DNA of 64,000 nt from Fodinibius sediminis (GCF_900182555.1 NZ_FXTH01000007.1:1-64000), one strand, 5' to 3'. Shown: positions 27,507 to 37,840, counted from the stretch's first letter. Numbers and translations are program-made. Notes: generated by a model not told the origin, from the letters alone.

Positions 27507-28661
27507 ATGAGTAGCATTGAGGAAATAACACTCTATAAAGTGCCCCCCCGGTGGCTTTTCATAAAAATTACCACCTCCGACGGTATAGAGGGATGGGGGG
27601 AACCCATTGTCGAGGGAAAAGCGGATACCGTGGCGGCGGCCGTAAAAGAGTTCAGCCGCCAGCTGACTGGCATGGAGGCGGGAAATATCGAGGACATCTA
27701 TCAAGTAATGCACCGCGGAAGTTTCTATCGGGGCGGCCCCATCCTCATGAGTGCCATATCCGGTATTGAACAGGCACTCTGGGACATCAAGGGCAAGCGT
27801 CTTGATGTCCCGGTATATGAGCTCCTGGGTGGGGCTGTCAGGAATAAAATGAAGGTATATTCCTGGGTGGGCGGTGATGAACCCTCGGAACTGATTGAAG
27901 CCATCACCCAGCGGCAGAAGACCGGGTTCCGGCACGTAAAAATGAATGCCGTTGGCAAGGTCGACTGGATTGAAACTCCCCGGCAGATTGAAGCATCCGT
28001 CCAGAAAATCGCTCGGATCCGTGAGCACCTGGGATGGGATATTGAAATCGGACTCGATTTTCACGGGCGTGTTCGCAAGGCCATGGCCAAACGCCTGGTA
28101 ACAGCCTTGGATCCACTGAAACCGATGTTTATTGAAGAGCCCCTCTTGTCGGAGCATCTGGAGGCTCTCAAAGTTATCGCCCCTTATACAAGCGCCCCCA
28201 TTGCCACGGGCGAGCGTCTGTACGGGCGAGCCGGCTTCAAGCCTATCCTGGAACAGGGCTATGTGGATATTATTCAGCCCGACCTGAGCCACGCCGGGGG
28301 AATCTGGGAGACGCGAAAAATTGCGGCCATGGCCGAGACCTACGATATGGCCATTGCCCCGCACTGTCCCCTGGGCCCCATCAGTTTTGCGGCGGCACTG
28401 CAGCTTGATTTCTGCACCCCAAATGCCCTGATCCAGGAAACGAGCCTTGGCATACATTACCATGACGACAGCATGGACCTGCTGGACTACCTTGCAAATC
28501 CGGAAGTATTTGACATCCAGGATGGTTATATACATCGCACCTCCCTGCCCGGCCTCGGCATTGAAGTAGATGAACAGAAAGTCATGGAAGCATCCAGGAA
28601 GGGCCATGACTGGCACAACCCAGTGTGGCGCAATGAAGACGGGACGGTAACAGAATGGTAA
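27507..28661 (+). CDS. dgoD: D-galactonate dehydratase
   Basis: An enolase-superfamily (mandelate racemase subgroup) enzyme that converts D-galactonate to 2-keto-3-deoxygalactonate. In the 384-residue protein the Mg ligands are Asp184 (GLDFHG), Glu210 (FIEEPL) and Glu236 (ATGERL). The acid/base residues are His186 and His286 (APHCPLGP), exactly parallel to E. coli DgoD Asp183/Glu209/Glu235/His185/His285. The start has a good AGAAGGA ribosome-binding site 5 bp upstream. It is the first gene of the dgoD-dgoK-gntP unit; its stop overlaps dgoK by 7 bp. The gene for a galactose dehydrogenase that would make galactonate was not found nearby. Confidence 0.94.
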   Translation: MSSIEEITLYKVPPRWLFIKITTSDGIEGWGEPIVEGKADTVAAAVKEFSRQLTGMEAGNIEDIYQVMHRGSFYRGGPILMSAISGIEQALWDIKGKRLDVPVYELLGGAVRNKMKVYSWVGGDEPSELIEAITQRQKTGFRHVKMNAVGKVDWIETPRQIEASVQKIARIREHLGWDIEIGLDFHGRVRKAMAKRLVTALDPLKPMFIEEPLLSEHLEALKVIAPYTSAPIATGERLYGRAGFKPILEQGYVDIIQPDLSHAGGIWETRKIAAMAETYDMAIAPHCPLGPISFAAALQLDFCTPNALIQETSLGIHYHDDSMDLLDYLANPEVFDIQDGYIHRTSLPGLGIEVDEQKVMEASRKGHDWHNPVWRNEDGTVTEW

Positions 28662-29638
28662 ATTCTGCTCCAATATTTCATAAACGCCATTTCCTGAGCT
28701 GCGACTGGGGGACCTCCTCTTTTCGGCTGAGGCTCATTGCATCCGCATCAGGCAAAACGATCCATGCAATATCCGAGACCAAAGGAATAAAGAAGTTTTA
28801 TAAAAGTTGGAGCAGCAACCGGGACTCTTCGAAACGACTTGATTACTACCTTGCATTCCTGGGAAAACAAATAGAAGCGCTTGAACAATCCTGCTCTTCT
28901 GAGCTTGACAGAAGTATTCCCGTCATTATTTCGGGGATGGCTTCCTCAAGTATCGGCATGAAGGAACTCCCCTACTCCTCTTTACCCCTTAGCCTGGTTC
29001 ATCCCGAACTGAATATTCACCATGTACAACCATCGGAGCGTTTTAGCCGGGATGCCTATCTTGTTTCCGGGATATGTTCATCCAATGACGTTATGCGGGG
29101 CGAAGAGACGGAACTGCTGGGACTGGCCTCCCGATTGGCTTCAAAAAACGGGTTTTATATTCTGGCCGGCACCCACAGCAAGCACCTTAGGGTAAAGGAC
29201 AATCACCTCACAGCTTTTAAAACATATATGACCGGTGAACTTTTTGATTTGATCGCCTCAAAAAGTATACTTGCAAATTCCGTGGACATGAGATCCGACC
29301 CAGTACCGGGCCATGGATTTAAAGCCGGTGTTAAGGATGCCCAGCAGGAGAATCTTCTACATGCTCTATTTTCCATCAGGGCGCAGGACCTGCTTCACAA
29401 TACGGGAAAGCCCCGCAACCGGGATTATCTGAGCGGACTTTTAATAGGTACGGAACTCAGCGAAGTAGTGGCTTCGGAACCAGCACGGGTAATCCTCTGG
29501 GGCAACAGCAGGCTGCAACGGTACTATGCCGATGCTTTGGAGGTATTGGGCATCGATTTCATCCACCCGGCGATTAAAGGAGATGAAGATATAACGGCTT
29601 TGGGACAGCGCATTATTTTTAATCAAATTACAAATTAA
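28655..29638 (+). CDS. dgoK: 2-dehydro-3-deoxygalactonokinase
   Basis: Phosphorylates 2-keto-3-deoxygalactonate at C6 with ATP, the second step of the De Ley-Doudoroff pathway. The 327-residue cytoplasmic protein has the DgoK N-terminal SCDWGTSSFRLRLI (ATP-binding ASKHA-type phosphate loop), ISGMASSSIGMKELPY, and RGEETELLGL in the middle. It overlaps dgoD by 7 bp, so the two are probably translated together. GntP follows after 10 bp. Confidence 0.93.
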   Translation: MVNSAPIFHKRHFLSCDWGTSSFRLRLIASASGKTIHAISETKGIKKFYKSWSSNRDSSKRLDYYLAFLGKQIEALEQSCSSELDRSIPVIISGMASSSIGMKELPYSSLPLSLVHPELNIHHVQPSERFSRDAYLVSGICSSNDVMRGEETELLGLASRLASKNGFYILAGTHSKHLRVKDNHLTAFKTYMTGELFDLIASKSILANSVDMRSDPVPGHGFKAGVKDAQQENLLHALFSIRAQDLLHNTGKPRNRDYLSGLLIGTELSEVVASEPARVILWGNSRLQRYYADALEVLGIDFIHPAIKGDEDITALGQRIIFNQITN

Positions 29639-29648
29639 GCTAATCATT

Positions 29649-31010
29649 ATGATGGGAGAACCATTCTATTTACTGTTTATCACAGTCATTGCCATTGTCC
29701 TGCTGCTACTGCTGGTAATGAGACTCAAAATCCATGCCTTTGTTTCTCTGCTCATTGCCAGCGCCTTTGTGGGCCTGGGGGCAGGTATGGGCTTTGAAGA
29801 CGTTTTAAACAGCATACAGGAAGGGATGGGCGGCATTCTGGGCTTTATCGCGATTATCGTGGGGCTGGGATCCATCATTGGCAAACTCCTGGAAGTCTCT
29901 GGAGGTGCCGAAGCACTTGCCCGCAATATTGTACAGCTGTTCGGTGCTGAACGCACCTCCTGGGGATTGTCGCTCACCGGCTTTATTATTTCCATACCGG
30001 TATTTCTCGATGTGGGGTTCATTATCCTGGTACCCATTGTCTATGCCCTGGCGCGAAAGGCCAATAAGTCCACCCTCTATTACGCCATCCCCCTGCTGGC
30101 GGGCCTGGCTGTTACCCATGCATTCATCCCGCCTACGCCCGGTCCGACTGCAGTGGCAGAAATAATGGAAGTCTCGCTGGGCTGGGTGATCATCTTTGGG
30201 TTTGCCGCAGGAATTCCGGCGGCCATCCTGGCCGGTCCCCTGTTTGGTAAATATATCGGCAGCAAAATTGATGTCTCACCTCCCGAGTTCAGTGAATCAG
30301 GTAAAGCTACCGAAGAAGACAAGTGGGATTTTTTCATCATTCTCCTTGTTATTCTGCTTCCCCTCTTTTTGATTGTCAATGCCACTATTTTTGATATGCT
30401 CCAATCGAATCAAATGATTTCGGGTGGCACCTTCTGGCTCAACCTGATTCAGTTTGTCGGCCACCCTTTTATTGCCCTCATTATTGCGACACTCGTTGCA
30501 GCTTATTTCCTGGGCTATCGCAAAGGCTTTTCGGGCCGGGAGGTGCTTACCTTTTCAGACAAGGCGCTGGCCCCGGCCGGACTTATCATCCTGGTTACGG
30601 GAGCAGGCGGTGTATTCAAAGAAATTCTCATTGACAGCGGGGTTGGAGAAGCCCTGGCCCAAACGATCCTGGCCTACCAGGTAGCGCCTATTGTACTGGC
30701 ATACCTGCTGGCGGTTATCATTCGCGTCACACAGGGATCCGCTACCGTGGCCATGGTCACCTCCGCTGGAATGGTCGCTCCCGTAGTGAGCGAATTTGGG
30801 CTCTCAGCCCCGGAAAAGGCACTGATCGTAATCGCTATTGCCGCCGGTTCCACTATACTTTCGCACGTGAATGACAGTGGTTTCTGGCTGGTTAACAAAT
30901 ACCTCGGGCTGACGGAGAAACAGACCCTGCAATCATGGACCGTCATGGAGACCATCATCTCTGTTACCGGTTTTGCTATGGCTATACTGCTCTATTATAC
31001 GGTCGTTTAA
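29649..31010 (+). CDS. GntP-family gluconate/galactonate transporter
   Basis: A 453-residue inner-membrane symporter of about 12 helices with GntP-family segments: GFEDVLNSIQEGMGGILGFI, THAFIPPTPGPTAVAE near residue 155 and SHVNDSGFWLVNKYLGL near the C-terminus. The family takes up gluconate and related aldonates with protons. Its place directly after dgoD-dgoK suggests galactonate, made outside or in the periplasm, as the substrate. This would complement periplasmic sugar oxidation by enzymes such as the PQQ-type dehydrogenase at 6694. The gene ends 60 bp from the convergent aldolase gene. Confidence 0.9.
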   Translation: MMGEPFYLLFITVIAIVLLLLLVMRLKIHAFVSLLIASAFVGLGAGMGFEDVLNSIQEGMGGILGFIAIIVGLGSIIGKLLEVSGGAEALARNIVQLFGAERTSWGLSLTGFIISIPVFLDVGFIILVPIVYALARKANKSTLYYAIPLLAGLAVTHAFIPPTPGPTAVAEIMEVSLGWVIIFGFAAGIPAAILAGPLFGKYIGSKIDVSPPEFSESGKATEEDKWDFFIILLVILLPLFLIVNATIFDMLQSNQMISGGTFWLNLIQFVGHPFIALIIATLVAAYFLGYRKGFSGREVLTFSDKALAPAGLIILVTGAGGVFKEILIDSGVGEALAQTILAYQVAPIVLAYLLAVIIRVTQGSATVAMVTSAGMVAPVVSEFGLSAPEKALIVIAIAAGSTILSHVNDSGFWLVNKYLGLTEKQTLQSWTVMETIISVTGFAMAILLYYTVV

Positions 31011-31070
31011 GCAGCGGGAGAAAATCGTTCTTCCTTGGGATCCTGATCAGGGAAAACCGGAGCCGTATAT

Positions 31071-31709
31071 TCAGTCCTTTCGCTGTTGATCCACGACTGC
31101 AAGCGACTGACGGACGCGCTTGGTGATATCCTCGTAACGCCCGCCCGAGATAAGAGTACGCGGGGCCAACCACGATCCCCCCGCAGCAATGACCATCTCA
31201 CTGCTCACATAGGACGCCAGATTCGAGAGGCTAATTCCTCCCATCGGCAAAAATTTAATGCCTGTATGTTGATATGGACCACGAAGACTCCGGATATATT
31301 GAACGCCCCCCATATCAGAAACGGGAAAGAGCTTTAACGTCCGGAAGCCATGGCTCAGGGCCAACTCTATTTCGGAAGGCGTCATTACCCCGGGGATAAA
31401 GTTAAAATCAATGTTAAGCGCTCGTTTGACTACCTCCTCATTGATACCCGGCGACAATCCAAATTGGGCGCGGGATTCCCTTGCAGCCATCAGCTGCTCA
31501 GCCGATAAGATGGTACCGGCCCCCAACTGCATCTCAGGAAACTCTGCGGCAATAGCTGAGATAGCCTGTGCTGTTGTTTTGGTACGGAAAGTGACCTCCA
31601 TAACATTCAAGCCCCCTTCCAGGAGGGCCTCAGCCACGCGCAGGGCCGAATCAACCTCTGAGAGTGTAACCGCCGGGAGTAATTTTTTTTCAAGTACTTT
31701 ATTAAACAT
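31071..31709 (-). CDS. eda: KDPG/KDPGal aldolase (2-dehydro-3-deoxy-phosphogluconate aldolase family)
   Basis: Cleaves 2-keto-3-deoxy-6-phosphogalactonate (and/or phosphogluconate) to pyruvate and glyceraldehyde 3-phosphate. The 212-residue class I aldolase shows Glu38 in VMEVTFRT, Lys126 in TLKLFPV as Schiff-base lysine, GAGTILS, and FLPMGGIS for phosphate binding. It completes the galactonate pathway started by DgoD and DgoK, although it is encoded on the opposite strand, facing gntP. The 60-bp gap holds a CCTGATCAGG palindrome but no clear terminator. Whether it prefers the galacto or gluco epimer cannot be read from sequence; context favours galacto. Confidence 0.9.
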   Translation of the reverse strand: MFNKVLEKKLLPAVTLSEVDSALRVAEALLEGGLNVMEVTFRTKTTAQAISAIAAEFPEMQLGAGTILSAEQLMAARESRAQFGLSPGINEEVVKRALNIDFNFIPGVMTPSEIELALSHGFRTLKLFPVSDMGGVQYIRSLRGPYQHTGIKFLPMGGISLSNLASYVSSEMVIAAGGSWLAPRTLISGGRYEDITKRVRQSLAVVDQQRKD

Positions 31710-31886
31710 GATTAATGTGGGTGAACGTTAAAACAGGGTGATTGACACTCCATTATTAATGAACCAAATGCTTTTATGAAACTCCGGTACTTTGCATAGT
31801 GGATGTATTTCTCAATGTTGGTCCACAGCAACTGCAGCAAGTTATCAGCGCGGGCATGTCGCAGAGCAGCAGGACGCCTCAATAGG

Positions 31887-33707
31887 CTATTCCTCGATCA
31901 GCTGCTGATGAATTTCCTGCAGATGCTCAAAATCGAATTTAACTACTTCCCGGTCATAAGCCATCAGTCCATTCACCTCCGATTCCACATCGGTTGTTTG
32001 TGTATATACAGCCGCAGAGAGCCCCTCATCTTTAAGGGCGCGGAGTTCTTCAATCATGCGGTCGTAAGTCTCGTGCAATGTTGCTTTAGACTGTGAGGTC
32101 TCATAGTGGCTGGGAGCACGACTGAAATCCTGTATCCATAAATGATCTTTTACCACCAGTGCCTGTCCACCGAACTCCCCCAACACCGCAGCCCGGTTAT
32201 CTTCAGCATCCGGCATGTCCGGGCCTGGGTACTCATGCATGTCGATGACATCACCCACCTTTTGGTCATGCCAGCCGCTTGCATTATTTACCAACCGAGT
32301 GGGATCATAGTTTTTAGTCCATTCTACAATGTCCCGGGTCTGGAACTGTCCCCACCCCTCATTAAACGGAACCCACATAACAATGGAGGGATGGTTATAG
32401 CGGGCATCAATCAGCCGCTTGTACTCTTTCTTGAATTGCCGAGCCGACTCGTGGGTACGCCCCGGAATTTGCCCGGGTCGCATATCACCGCTGGGCATAT
32501 CCTGCCAGACGATGATCCCAAGCTTATCAGCCCAGTAATAGAAACGCTGAGGTTCCACCTTCACATGCTTGCGAAGCATATTGTACCCCAGTTTCTTTGT
32601 GATCTCAAGATCATATTTCAGAGCCTCGTCGGTCGGGGCTGTGTACAATCCATCAGGCCACCATCCCTGGTCAAGGGGCCCCAGCTGAAACAGCGGCTTG
32701 TTATTGAGAAACAGTCTGGTATACCCATCATCAGATTTGGCTATCGCTATTTTACGCATCCCGAAATAGCTGGATACCCGGTCTACAACCGTCCCCTCGG
32801 AATCCAGCAGCTCCACTTCCAGATCGTACAGGAAGGGTGTTTCAGGCGACCATAACCGGGGATCCTCCAACGGAATAATAAACGTCTGTGCGGGGTTGCC
32901 ACGGCTCTCGCCCACTGTATCACCTTCTTTCAGAGCTGCCACTCTTATTTTATGATCCGGAGACAGTCCCTCGGTCTCCAGCTCCACCTTCACCCTGCTG
33001 TTGTCAACATCTGGCGTTATTTTTAGATCACTGATGTATCCATGGGGAACATATTCCAGCCACACGGTCTGCCAGATACCTGTTACGGCCGTATACCAAA
33101 TACTCCTGGGATCATGTGTTTGTTTGCCCACCGGCTGGTGACCAAGGTCCGTGGGATCCCAGACGGTGAGTTCTATCTCCTGACCGCTGTCTTTCAGATA
33201 ATCTGTAATATCAAATGTAAACGAATCATACCCACCGCGGTGCTTGCCGACATAGCTACCATTAATGCGTACATCAGTTTCCCAGTCACTGGCACCAAAA
33301 TGGAGCAATACCCGCCCGTTTTCATGGGGATTGTCGACCCGGAAGGTTCTCCGGTACCAGACCCGGTTGGCCGCTCCAACCTTTTTCTTGATGCCCGAAA
33401 GGGCTGATTCCACAGGGTATGGTACCAGGATCTTGCGATTGTATTCTCCCCCATCATCCCCCTTACGGCTTATCTTAAAATCCCAGAGCCCATTCAGGTT
33501 CTGCCATTCCTCACGCTTCATCATGGGGCGCGGGTATTCAGGAAGAGCATTTTCAGGCCCGACCTCGGCAGACCATTTTGTCATCAGTGGTGATTCGGCC
33601 TGCTTCCAGGCTGTAGCTTGCGATTGTCCACTGGCAGTACCGGGCATCAGAAATCCAATGATAAAGAAAGCTGGAATAAAACAACGTATGTTATTCATGA
33701 TCTTCAT
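31887..33707 (-). CDS. Exported glycoside hydrolase family 2 enzyme
   Basis: A GH2 beta-glycosidase of about 606 residues. I place the start at 33707 (MKIMNNIRCFIP), giving a clean signal peptide ending TASGQ; a longer frame would run into the upstream regulator gene. Domains in order are a jelly-roll sugar-binding domain (about 60-215), an Ig-like sandwich and a TIM barrel. The acid/base Glu450 lies in FNEGWG and the nucleophile Glu511 in VLGEFGG. It is exported, so it acts on oligosaccharides in the periplasm or outside. The exact activity (beta-galactosidase, glucuronidase, mannosidase) is not fixed; the galactose/xylose neighbourhood favours galactosides or arabinogalactan. It lies 49 bp after lacI. 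Confidence 0.88.
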   Translation of the reverse strand: MKIMNNIRCFIPAFFIIGFLMPGTASGQSQATAWKQAESPLMTKWSAEVGPENALPEYPRPMMKREEWQNLNGLWDFKISRKGDDGGEYNRKILVPYPVESALSGIKKKVGAANRVWYRRTFRVDNPHENGRVLLHFGASDWETDVRINGSYVGKHRGGYDSFTFDITDYLKDSGQEIELTVWDPTDLGHQPVGKQTHDPRSIWYTAVTGIWQTVWLEYVPHGYISDLKITPDVDNSRVKVELETEGLSPDHKIRVAALKEGDTVGESRGNPAQTFIIPLEDPRLWSPETPFLYDLEVELLDSEGTVVDRVSSYFGMRKIAIAKSDDGYTRLFLNNKPLFQLGPLDQGWWPDGLYTAPTDEALKYDLEITKKLGYNMLRKHVKVEPQRFYYWADKLGIIVWQDMPSGDMRPGQIPGRTHESARQFKKEYKRLIDARYNHPSIVMWVPFNEGWGQFQTRDIVEWTKNYDPTRLVNNASGWHDQKVGDVIDMHEYPGPDMPDAEDNRAAVLGEFGGQALVVKDHLWIQDFSRAPSHYETSQSKATLHETYDRMIEELRALKDEGLSAAVYTQTTDVESEVNGLMAYDREVVKFDFEHLQEIHQQLIEE

Positions 33708-33756
33708 TTTTATAGTCAATAAAATCTGTTTCTGGATATAAACCGATGCATTGTCC

Positions 33757-34779
33757 CTATGAACAGCCACAGGATGAGCGAATCTTGAGCTCCGTTTGCA
33801 CCTCGAGGATTTCTTCTGGTTCATCCTTGTTCTCAATCGTCTGGATCAACTTCAGGGCGGCCAGCCTGCCAACCTCGTAGGCCGGCTGCCGTACCGTTGT
33901 CAGCGGTACCTTAAGCAGCTCGGCCCGGATATCATCGGTAAAACCCACAATGGCGATATCTTCAGGTATTGACAATCCCTTCTCGCTGATCGCCTGGATA
34001 GCACCAATGGCCGAAGGATCATTAACCGTAACTACAGCTTCCGGCCGTTCTTCAACGGGCAAAGCCAATAACTCCTGCATCGCATCATAGCCTGCCTCCT
34101 CCTGGAAGCCCCCCCGAACAATCCATTTCTCCTTAAGTGGAAGAGTGTGTTTTTCCATGGCATCCACAAACCCCATATAACGATCATGCCCCACTGAAAC
34201 ATCTTGAGGGCCACTGATATACGCAATCTTTTTAAATTTATGTTCAGTAATGAGGTGTTCGGTTATTTCTGTAGAACTTACCCGGTCATTCACACTCACA
34301 CAGCTGACTCCCATGTTCTCAATACAGCGATCAAAAAAAACAACCCGGGTGCCCGAATTAATTATCTCTTTGTAAAATGAAAAATCATCAACGGTCTGGG
34401 AAGAAGAGATGAGGATACCATCGACCCGCTGGGCCTGAAGGGCCCGGACCGCCTTTTTTTCCCTTGAAAATTGCTCATTGGCATTGGTCAGGAAAATCTG
34501 ATAGTCGGAATCATTGGTGACCTCCTCTATACCTCGCACCACTTCCGGAAAAAAGGCATGCGTAATTTCAGGAATAACCACCCCGATGGTATGTGTCTTA
34601 TTGGAAACCAGACTCTTGGCTACCTGGTTTGGCGTATATCCCATCCTTTTGGCCGTCTCAATGACTTTTTCTTTCGTTTTTTCATCCACATTCGGACGAT
34701 CATTGAGGGCACGGGACACCGTCATGGCCGAAACCCCAAGCTCTTCAGCAATATGTTTTAAGGTAACGTCAGAACTCAA
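33757..34779 (-). CDS. LacI-family transcriptional regulator
   Basis: A 340-residue repressor. It has an N-terminal helix-turn-helix and hinge (VTLKHIAEELGVSAMTVSRA, then GYTPNQVAKSLVSNKTHTIG) and a periplasmic-binding-protein-like effector domain, ending in a cysteine-rich SSCGCS tail. The start codon is TTG (34777-34779); the next ATG is inside the recognition helix. A GTTAAC palindrome lies a few bases upstream (34783-34788) and may be an autoregulatory half site of the TGTTA..TAACA type seen at 27270. It lies between xylA and the GH2 gene and probably controls the sugar genes around it; the effector sugar is unknown. Confidence 0.9.
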   Translation of the reverse strand: MSSDVTLKHIAEELGVSAMTVSRALNDRPNVDEKTKEKVIETAKRMGYTPNQVAKSLVSNKTHTIGVVIPEITHAFFPEVVRGIEEVTNDSDYQIFLTNANEQFSREKKAVRALQAQRVDGILISSSQTVDDFSFYKEIINSGTRVVFFDRCIENMGVSCVSVNDRVSSTEITEHLITEHKFKKIAYISGPQDVSVGHDRYMGFVDAMEKHTLPLKEKWIVRGGFQEEAGYDAMQELLALPVEERPEAVVTVNDPSAIGAIQAISEKGLSIPEDIAIVGFTDDIRAELLKVPLTTVRQPAYEVGRLAALKLIQTIENKDEPEEILEVQTELKIRSSCGCS

Positions 34780-34984
34780 AATGTTAACTTCTGTTTTTTG
34801 TTAATGAAAACAGCATATAATTATAATGTATATTCTACTTAAGTTATTGCAGTACATATATTTAATTAATAACTATACATCATTTTTTAAATGTACTCCC
34901 ATGCATCATACCCTGTAACTGCAGCTCAATTCAGCCAGCCTCGTTCGTTGCCTGAAGCTGTGGTTCAAAAGAAAACTGCGGATT

Positions 34985-36313
34985 CTAAATATACTGGTTG
35001 ATAATATTTTCCAGGTATTCCTGCCGACCGCTAATCTGTTCGGGTTCCCCACTTTCAACAGCCAAAGCCTTGAGCTTTTCCAAATCCAGCTCCCCCCGTT
35101 CAAAGGCAGCTCCCTGGCCTGTGTCAAAGGAAGCATAGCGCTGCTGGCGAATCTCACTGTACGGAGATTCTTCAAGAATACGATCCGCTGCCAGCAGTGC
35201 CCGGGCCATCACATCCATCCCACCGATATGACCGTAGAAGAGGTCTTCCAGGTCAGTTGAGTTGCGGCGAATTTTGGCATCAAAGTTGATGCCTCCTGTT
35301 TCAAAGCCTCCGCTTTCAAGTATAACCAGCATCGCCTGTGTTACCTCAAAAATATCAGCAGGGAACTGATCAGTATCCCAGCCGTTCTGATAATCCCCGC
35401 GGTTTGCATCAATGCTGCCGAGCATTCCCGCATCAGCGGCTACCTGCAGCTCATGTTCAAAGGTATGCTTGGCAAGAATCGCATGGTTTACTTCAATATT
35501 CACTTCAAAGTCGTCCTGCAGACCATATTCATTCAAAAATCCAATAACAGTGGCCGTATCGAAATCATATTGATGCTTCGTGGGTTCCATCGGCTTGGGT
35601 TCTATAAGAAAGGTTCCATCAAAACCATTCTTGCGCCCGTAATCCCTGGCGGTATGCAGGAATTGCGCCAAGTGGTCACGCTCCCGCTTCATGTTTGTGT
35701 TTAGCAAGGACATATACCCTTCTCTACCGCCCCAGAATACATAATTTTCACCATCCAGTTCAATGGTGGCATCTATGGCATGTTTCACCTGGGCCGCCGC
35801 ATGGGCAAGTACATTAAAATCCGGATTTGTGGCAGCACCGTTCATATAGCGGGGATGGCTGAACAGGTTTGCTGTGCCCCAGAGCAGTTTCACACCACTT
35901 TCCTCCTGTTTCTCCTTGGCATACGACACCATCTTTTCTAGACGCTGCTGAGTCTCGGCAATACTATCGCCCTCATCCACCATATCTACGTCATGGAAAC
36001 AGTAATAAGGAACCCCCAGCTTGGTAAAAAACTCAAATGCAGCGTCCATCTTGGCCCGGGCTCGATCCATCGGATCACTATACTTCATCCATGGCCATCG
36101 TCGGGTACCCGTTCCAAACGGATCCCCCCCACGTTCGCAGAGAGTATGCCAGTAAGCTACTGCAAAACGAAGGTGCTCCTGCATGATTTTATCGCCTACT
36201 TTACGGTCGGCGTCATAATATTTAAAAGATAATGGGTTGGTTGAATCTCTACCCTCATAGGGAATTTGATCGATATCCGGAAAATAGGAGATGCTGCCTG
36301 TTGTAATATTCAT
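34985..36313 (-). CDS. xylA: Xylose isomerase
   Basis: Converts D-xylose to D-xylulose. The 442-residue TIM-barrel enzyme (class II length) shows the catalytic YCFHDVDM His region, [10 protein letters not shown], the metal-binding [32 protein letters not shown] and [20 protein letters not shown]. All expected Glu, Asp and His metal ligands appear present. It follows xylB by 18 bp on the same strand, so they are one operon. A 205-bp AT-rich gap separates it from the LacI gene downstream. No xylose transporter is in the window. Confidence 0.96.
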   Translation of the reverse strand: MNITTGSISYFPDIDQIPYEGRDSTNPLSFKYYDADRKVGDKIMQEHLRFAVAYWHTLCERGGDPFGTGTRRWPWMKYSDPMDRARAKMDAAFEFFTKLGVPYYCFHDVDMVDEGDSIAETQQRLEKMVSYAKEKQEESGVKLLWGTANLFSHPRYMNGAATNPDFNVLAHAAAQVKHAIDATIELDGENYVFWGGREGYMSLLNTNMKRERDHLAQFLHTARDYGRKNGFDGTFLIEPKPMEPTKHQYDFDTATVIGFLNEYGLQDDFEVNIEVNHAILAKHTFEHELQVAADAGMLGSIDANRGDYQNGWDTDQFPADIFEVTQAMLVILESGGFETGGINFDAKIRRNSTDLEDLFYGHIGGMDVMARALLAADRILEESPYSEIRQQRYASFDTGQGAAFERGELDLEKLKALAVESGEPEQISGRQEYLENIINQYI

Positions 36314-36331
36314 AAATCCAATAATGTTAAG

Positions 36332-37840
36332 TTAATACGTACTTGATGTTTTATTTTTTAATTCCTTGTCCAGCAGTTCAGCCCAGCGCTGGTAGGCATC
36401 CTGATAGGCAGGCTGCAGATCAGGGTCTGGCTCGAGTGTTTCTGTTTTTTGCAATCCACGGAAGGCCTCCCCCCGATTCTCATAAATGCCCATACCTAGA
36501 CCTGCTCCTATTGCAGCTCCCAACGCCCCACTGCTCTCGTACAACTCCACAGAAAGGTCCGTGCTATTTGCAAAAGCCTGACGAAAAACCGGACTCAGAA
36601 ACATGTTGCCTCTGCTGACCCGGATCCTGCGAATATCCATTCCCATCTGTCGCATAAGCTGAAGACCATAATTCATGGAAAAAGCTATCCCTTCCTGCGA
36701 TGCCCGAATAACATGAGCCGGGCCATGACGGTTAAAATCAACATTTTTTAACTGGGCACCCACCGACTGTTGCTGCAGTATGCGTTCAGGACCGTTACCA
36801 AAAGGAAATACGGTTACGCCCTCGGAACCCACATCAACGGTTGCGGCCCGTTCATTCATCTCATCGTAGCTGTATTCTCCATGAAATAGTTCATTCTTCA
36901 ACCAGCTGTTCAGAATGCCTGTACCATTGATACATAGCAAAACTCCATAGCGTGCCTGCTTCTCGTCATGATTCACGTGTACAAAAGTATTTACCCGGGA
37001 GAGCTCGTCGTACAACGGCTGGTCGGTCACCCCGTAAATAACCCCGGATGTGCCCGCCGTTGCAGCAGCCTCCCCAGGGTTCAGTACATTCAGTGAAAGC
37101 GCATTGTTGGGCTGGTCACCCGAGCGGTACCCCACAGGGATCCCTGCACGCAACCCCAGTTGCCGGGCTGCTTCGGGCGTCAACTCGCCGGACACGGCAA
37201 AATTTGGATCATGATCCGGCAAAAGCTCTGGTGAAATGTCATAGTAATCCAGTAATTCTGTTGCAATATCCCCGGATTGATAATCCCAAAGAATAGCCTC
37301 CGACAAGCCTGATATTGACGTGCGAACCTTCCCGGTCAGCTTCATTGCGATGTAATCACCGGGAAGCATCGCTTTGTGAATATCAGAGTACAGTTCAGGC
37401 TCATGTTCTCTGACCCATCGAAGCTTGGAAGCCGTGAAGTTACCGGGTGAATTCAGATAATGCTCCAGGCAGTATGATCCTCCGAGATCATTAAAGGCTT
37501 TATCACCAATCTCTACTGCCCGCCCGTCGCACCAAATAATCGCAGGGCGCAGCACGTTCTGTTGTTTGTCCACCAGCACCAGGCCGTGCATCTGGTAGGC
37601 AATTCCAATGCCCTGTATGGCTTCCGGATCAGCTTCTTCTGCTTCGAGCAGCGAGGCTGTCACACGGCCGATATGCGTCCACCAGGTTTCCGGATCCTGT
37701 TCAGCCCAGCCCTTGTATGGAGCCTCTATAGAGAGTTCATCTTGCGGAGAGGTTGCCGAAGCTATTTCTTTCCCTGACTCTACATTCACTAACGAAGCTT
37801 TGATGGATGAGCTCCCAACATCATACCCTAATAATTGCAT
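36332..37840 (-). CDS. xylB: Xylulokinase
   Basis: Phosphorylates D-xylulose to xylulose 5-phosphate, feeding the pentose phosphate pathway. The 502-residue FGGY-family kinase has the N-terminal phosphate loop LLGYDVGSSSIKASLVN, QMHGLVLVD, the catalytic-Asp region SGDQPNNALS, TAGTSGVIYG, and a C-terminal SGALGAAIGAGLG. It is the first gene of the xylB-xylA unit. Upstream, 355 bp contain no other clear gene. No TGTTA-type operator was seen directly upstream, so control by the nearby LacI protein is only possible. Confidence 0.94.
   Translation of the reverse strand: MQLLGYDVGSSSIKASLVNVESGKEIASATSPQDELSIEAPYKGWAEQDPETWWTHIGRVTASLLEAEEADPEAIQGIGIAYQMHGLVLVDKQQNVLRPAIIWCDGRAVEIGDKAFNDLGGSYCLEHYLNSPGNFTASKLRWVREHEPELYSDIHKAMLPGDYIAMKLTGKVRTSISGLSEAILWDYQSGDIATELLDYYDISPELLPDHDPNFAVSGELTPEAARQLGLRAGIPVGYRSGDQPNNALSLNVLNPGEAAATAGTSGVIYGVTDQPLYDELSRVNTFVHVNHDEKQARYGVLLCINGTGILNSWLKNELFHGEYSYDEMNERAATVDVGSEGVTVFPFGNGPERILQQQSVGAQLKNVDFNRHGPAHVIRASQEGIAFSMNYGLQLMRQMGMDIRRIRVSRGNMFLSPVFRQAFANSTDLSVELYESSGALGAAIGAGLGMGIYENRGEAFRGLQKTETLEPDPDLQPAYQDAYQRWAELLDKELKNKTSSTY

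Noticed and set aside
27462-28673. A 403-codon open frame on the minus strand opposite dgoD.
   Set aside because: It lies wholly antisense to the clearly homologous dgoD and has no recognisable domain; it arises from codon bias.
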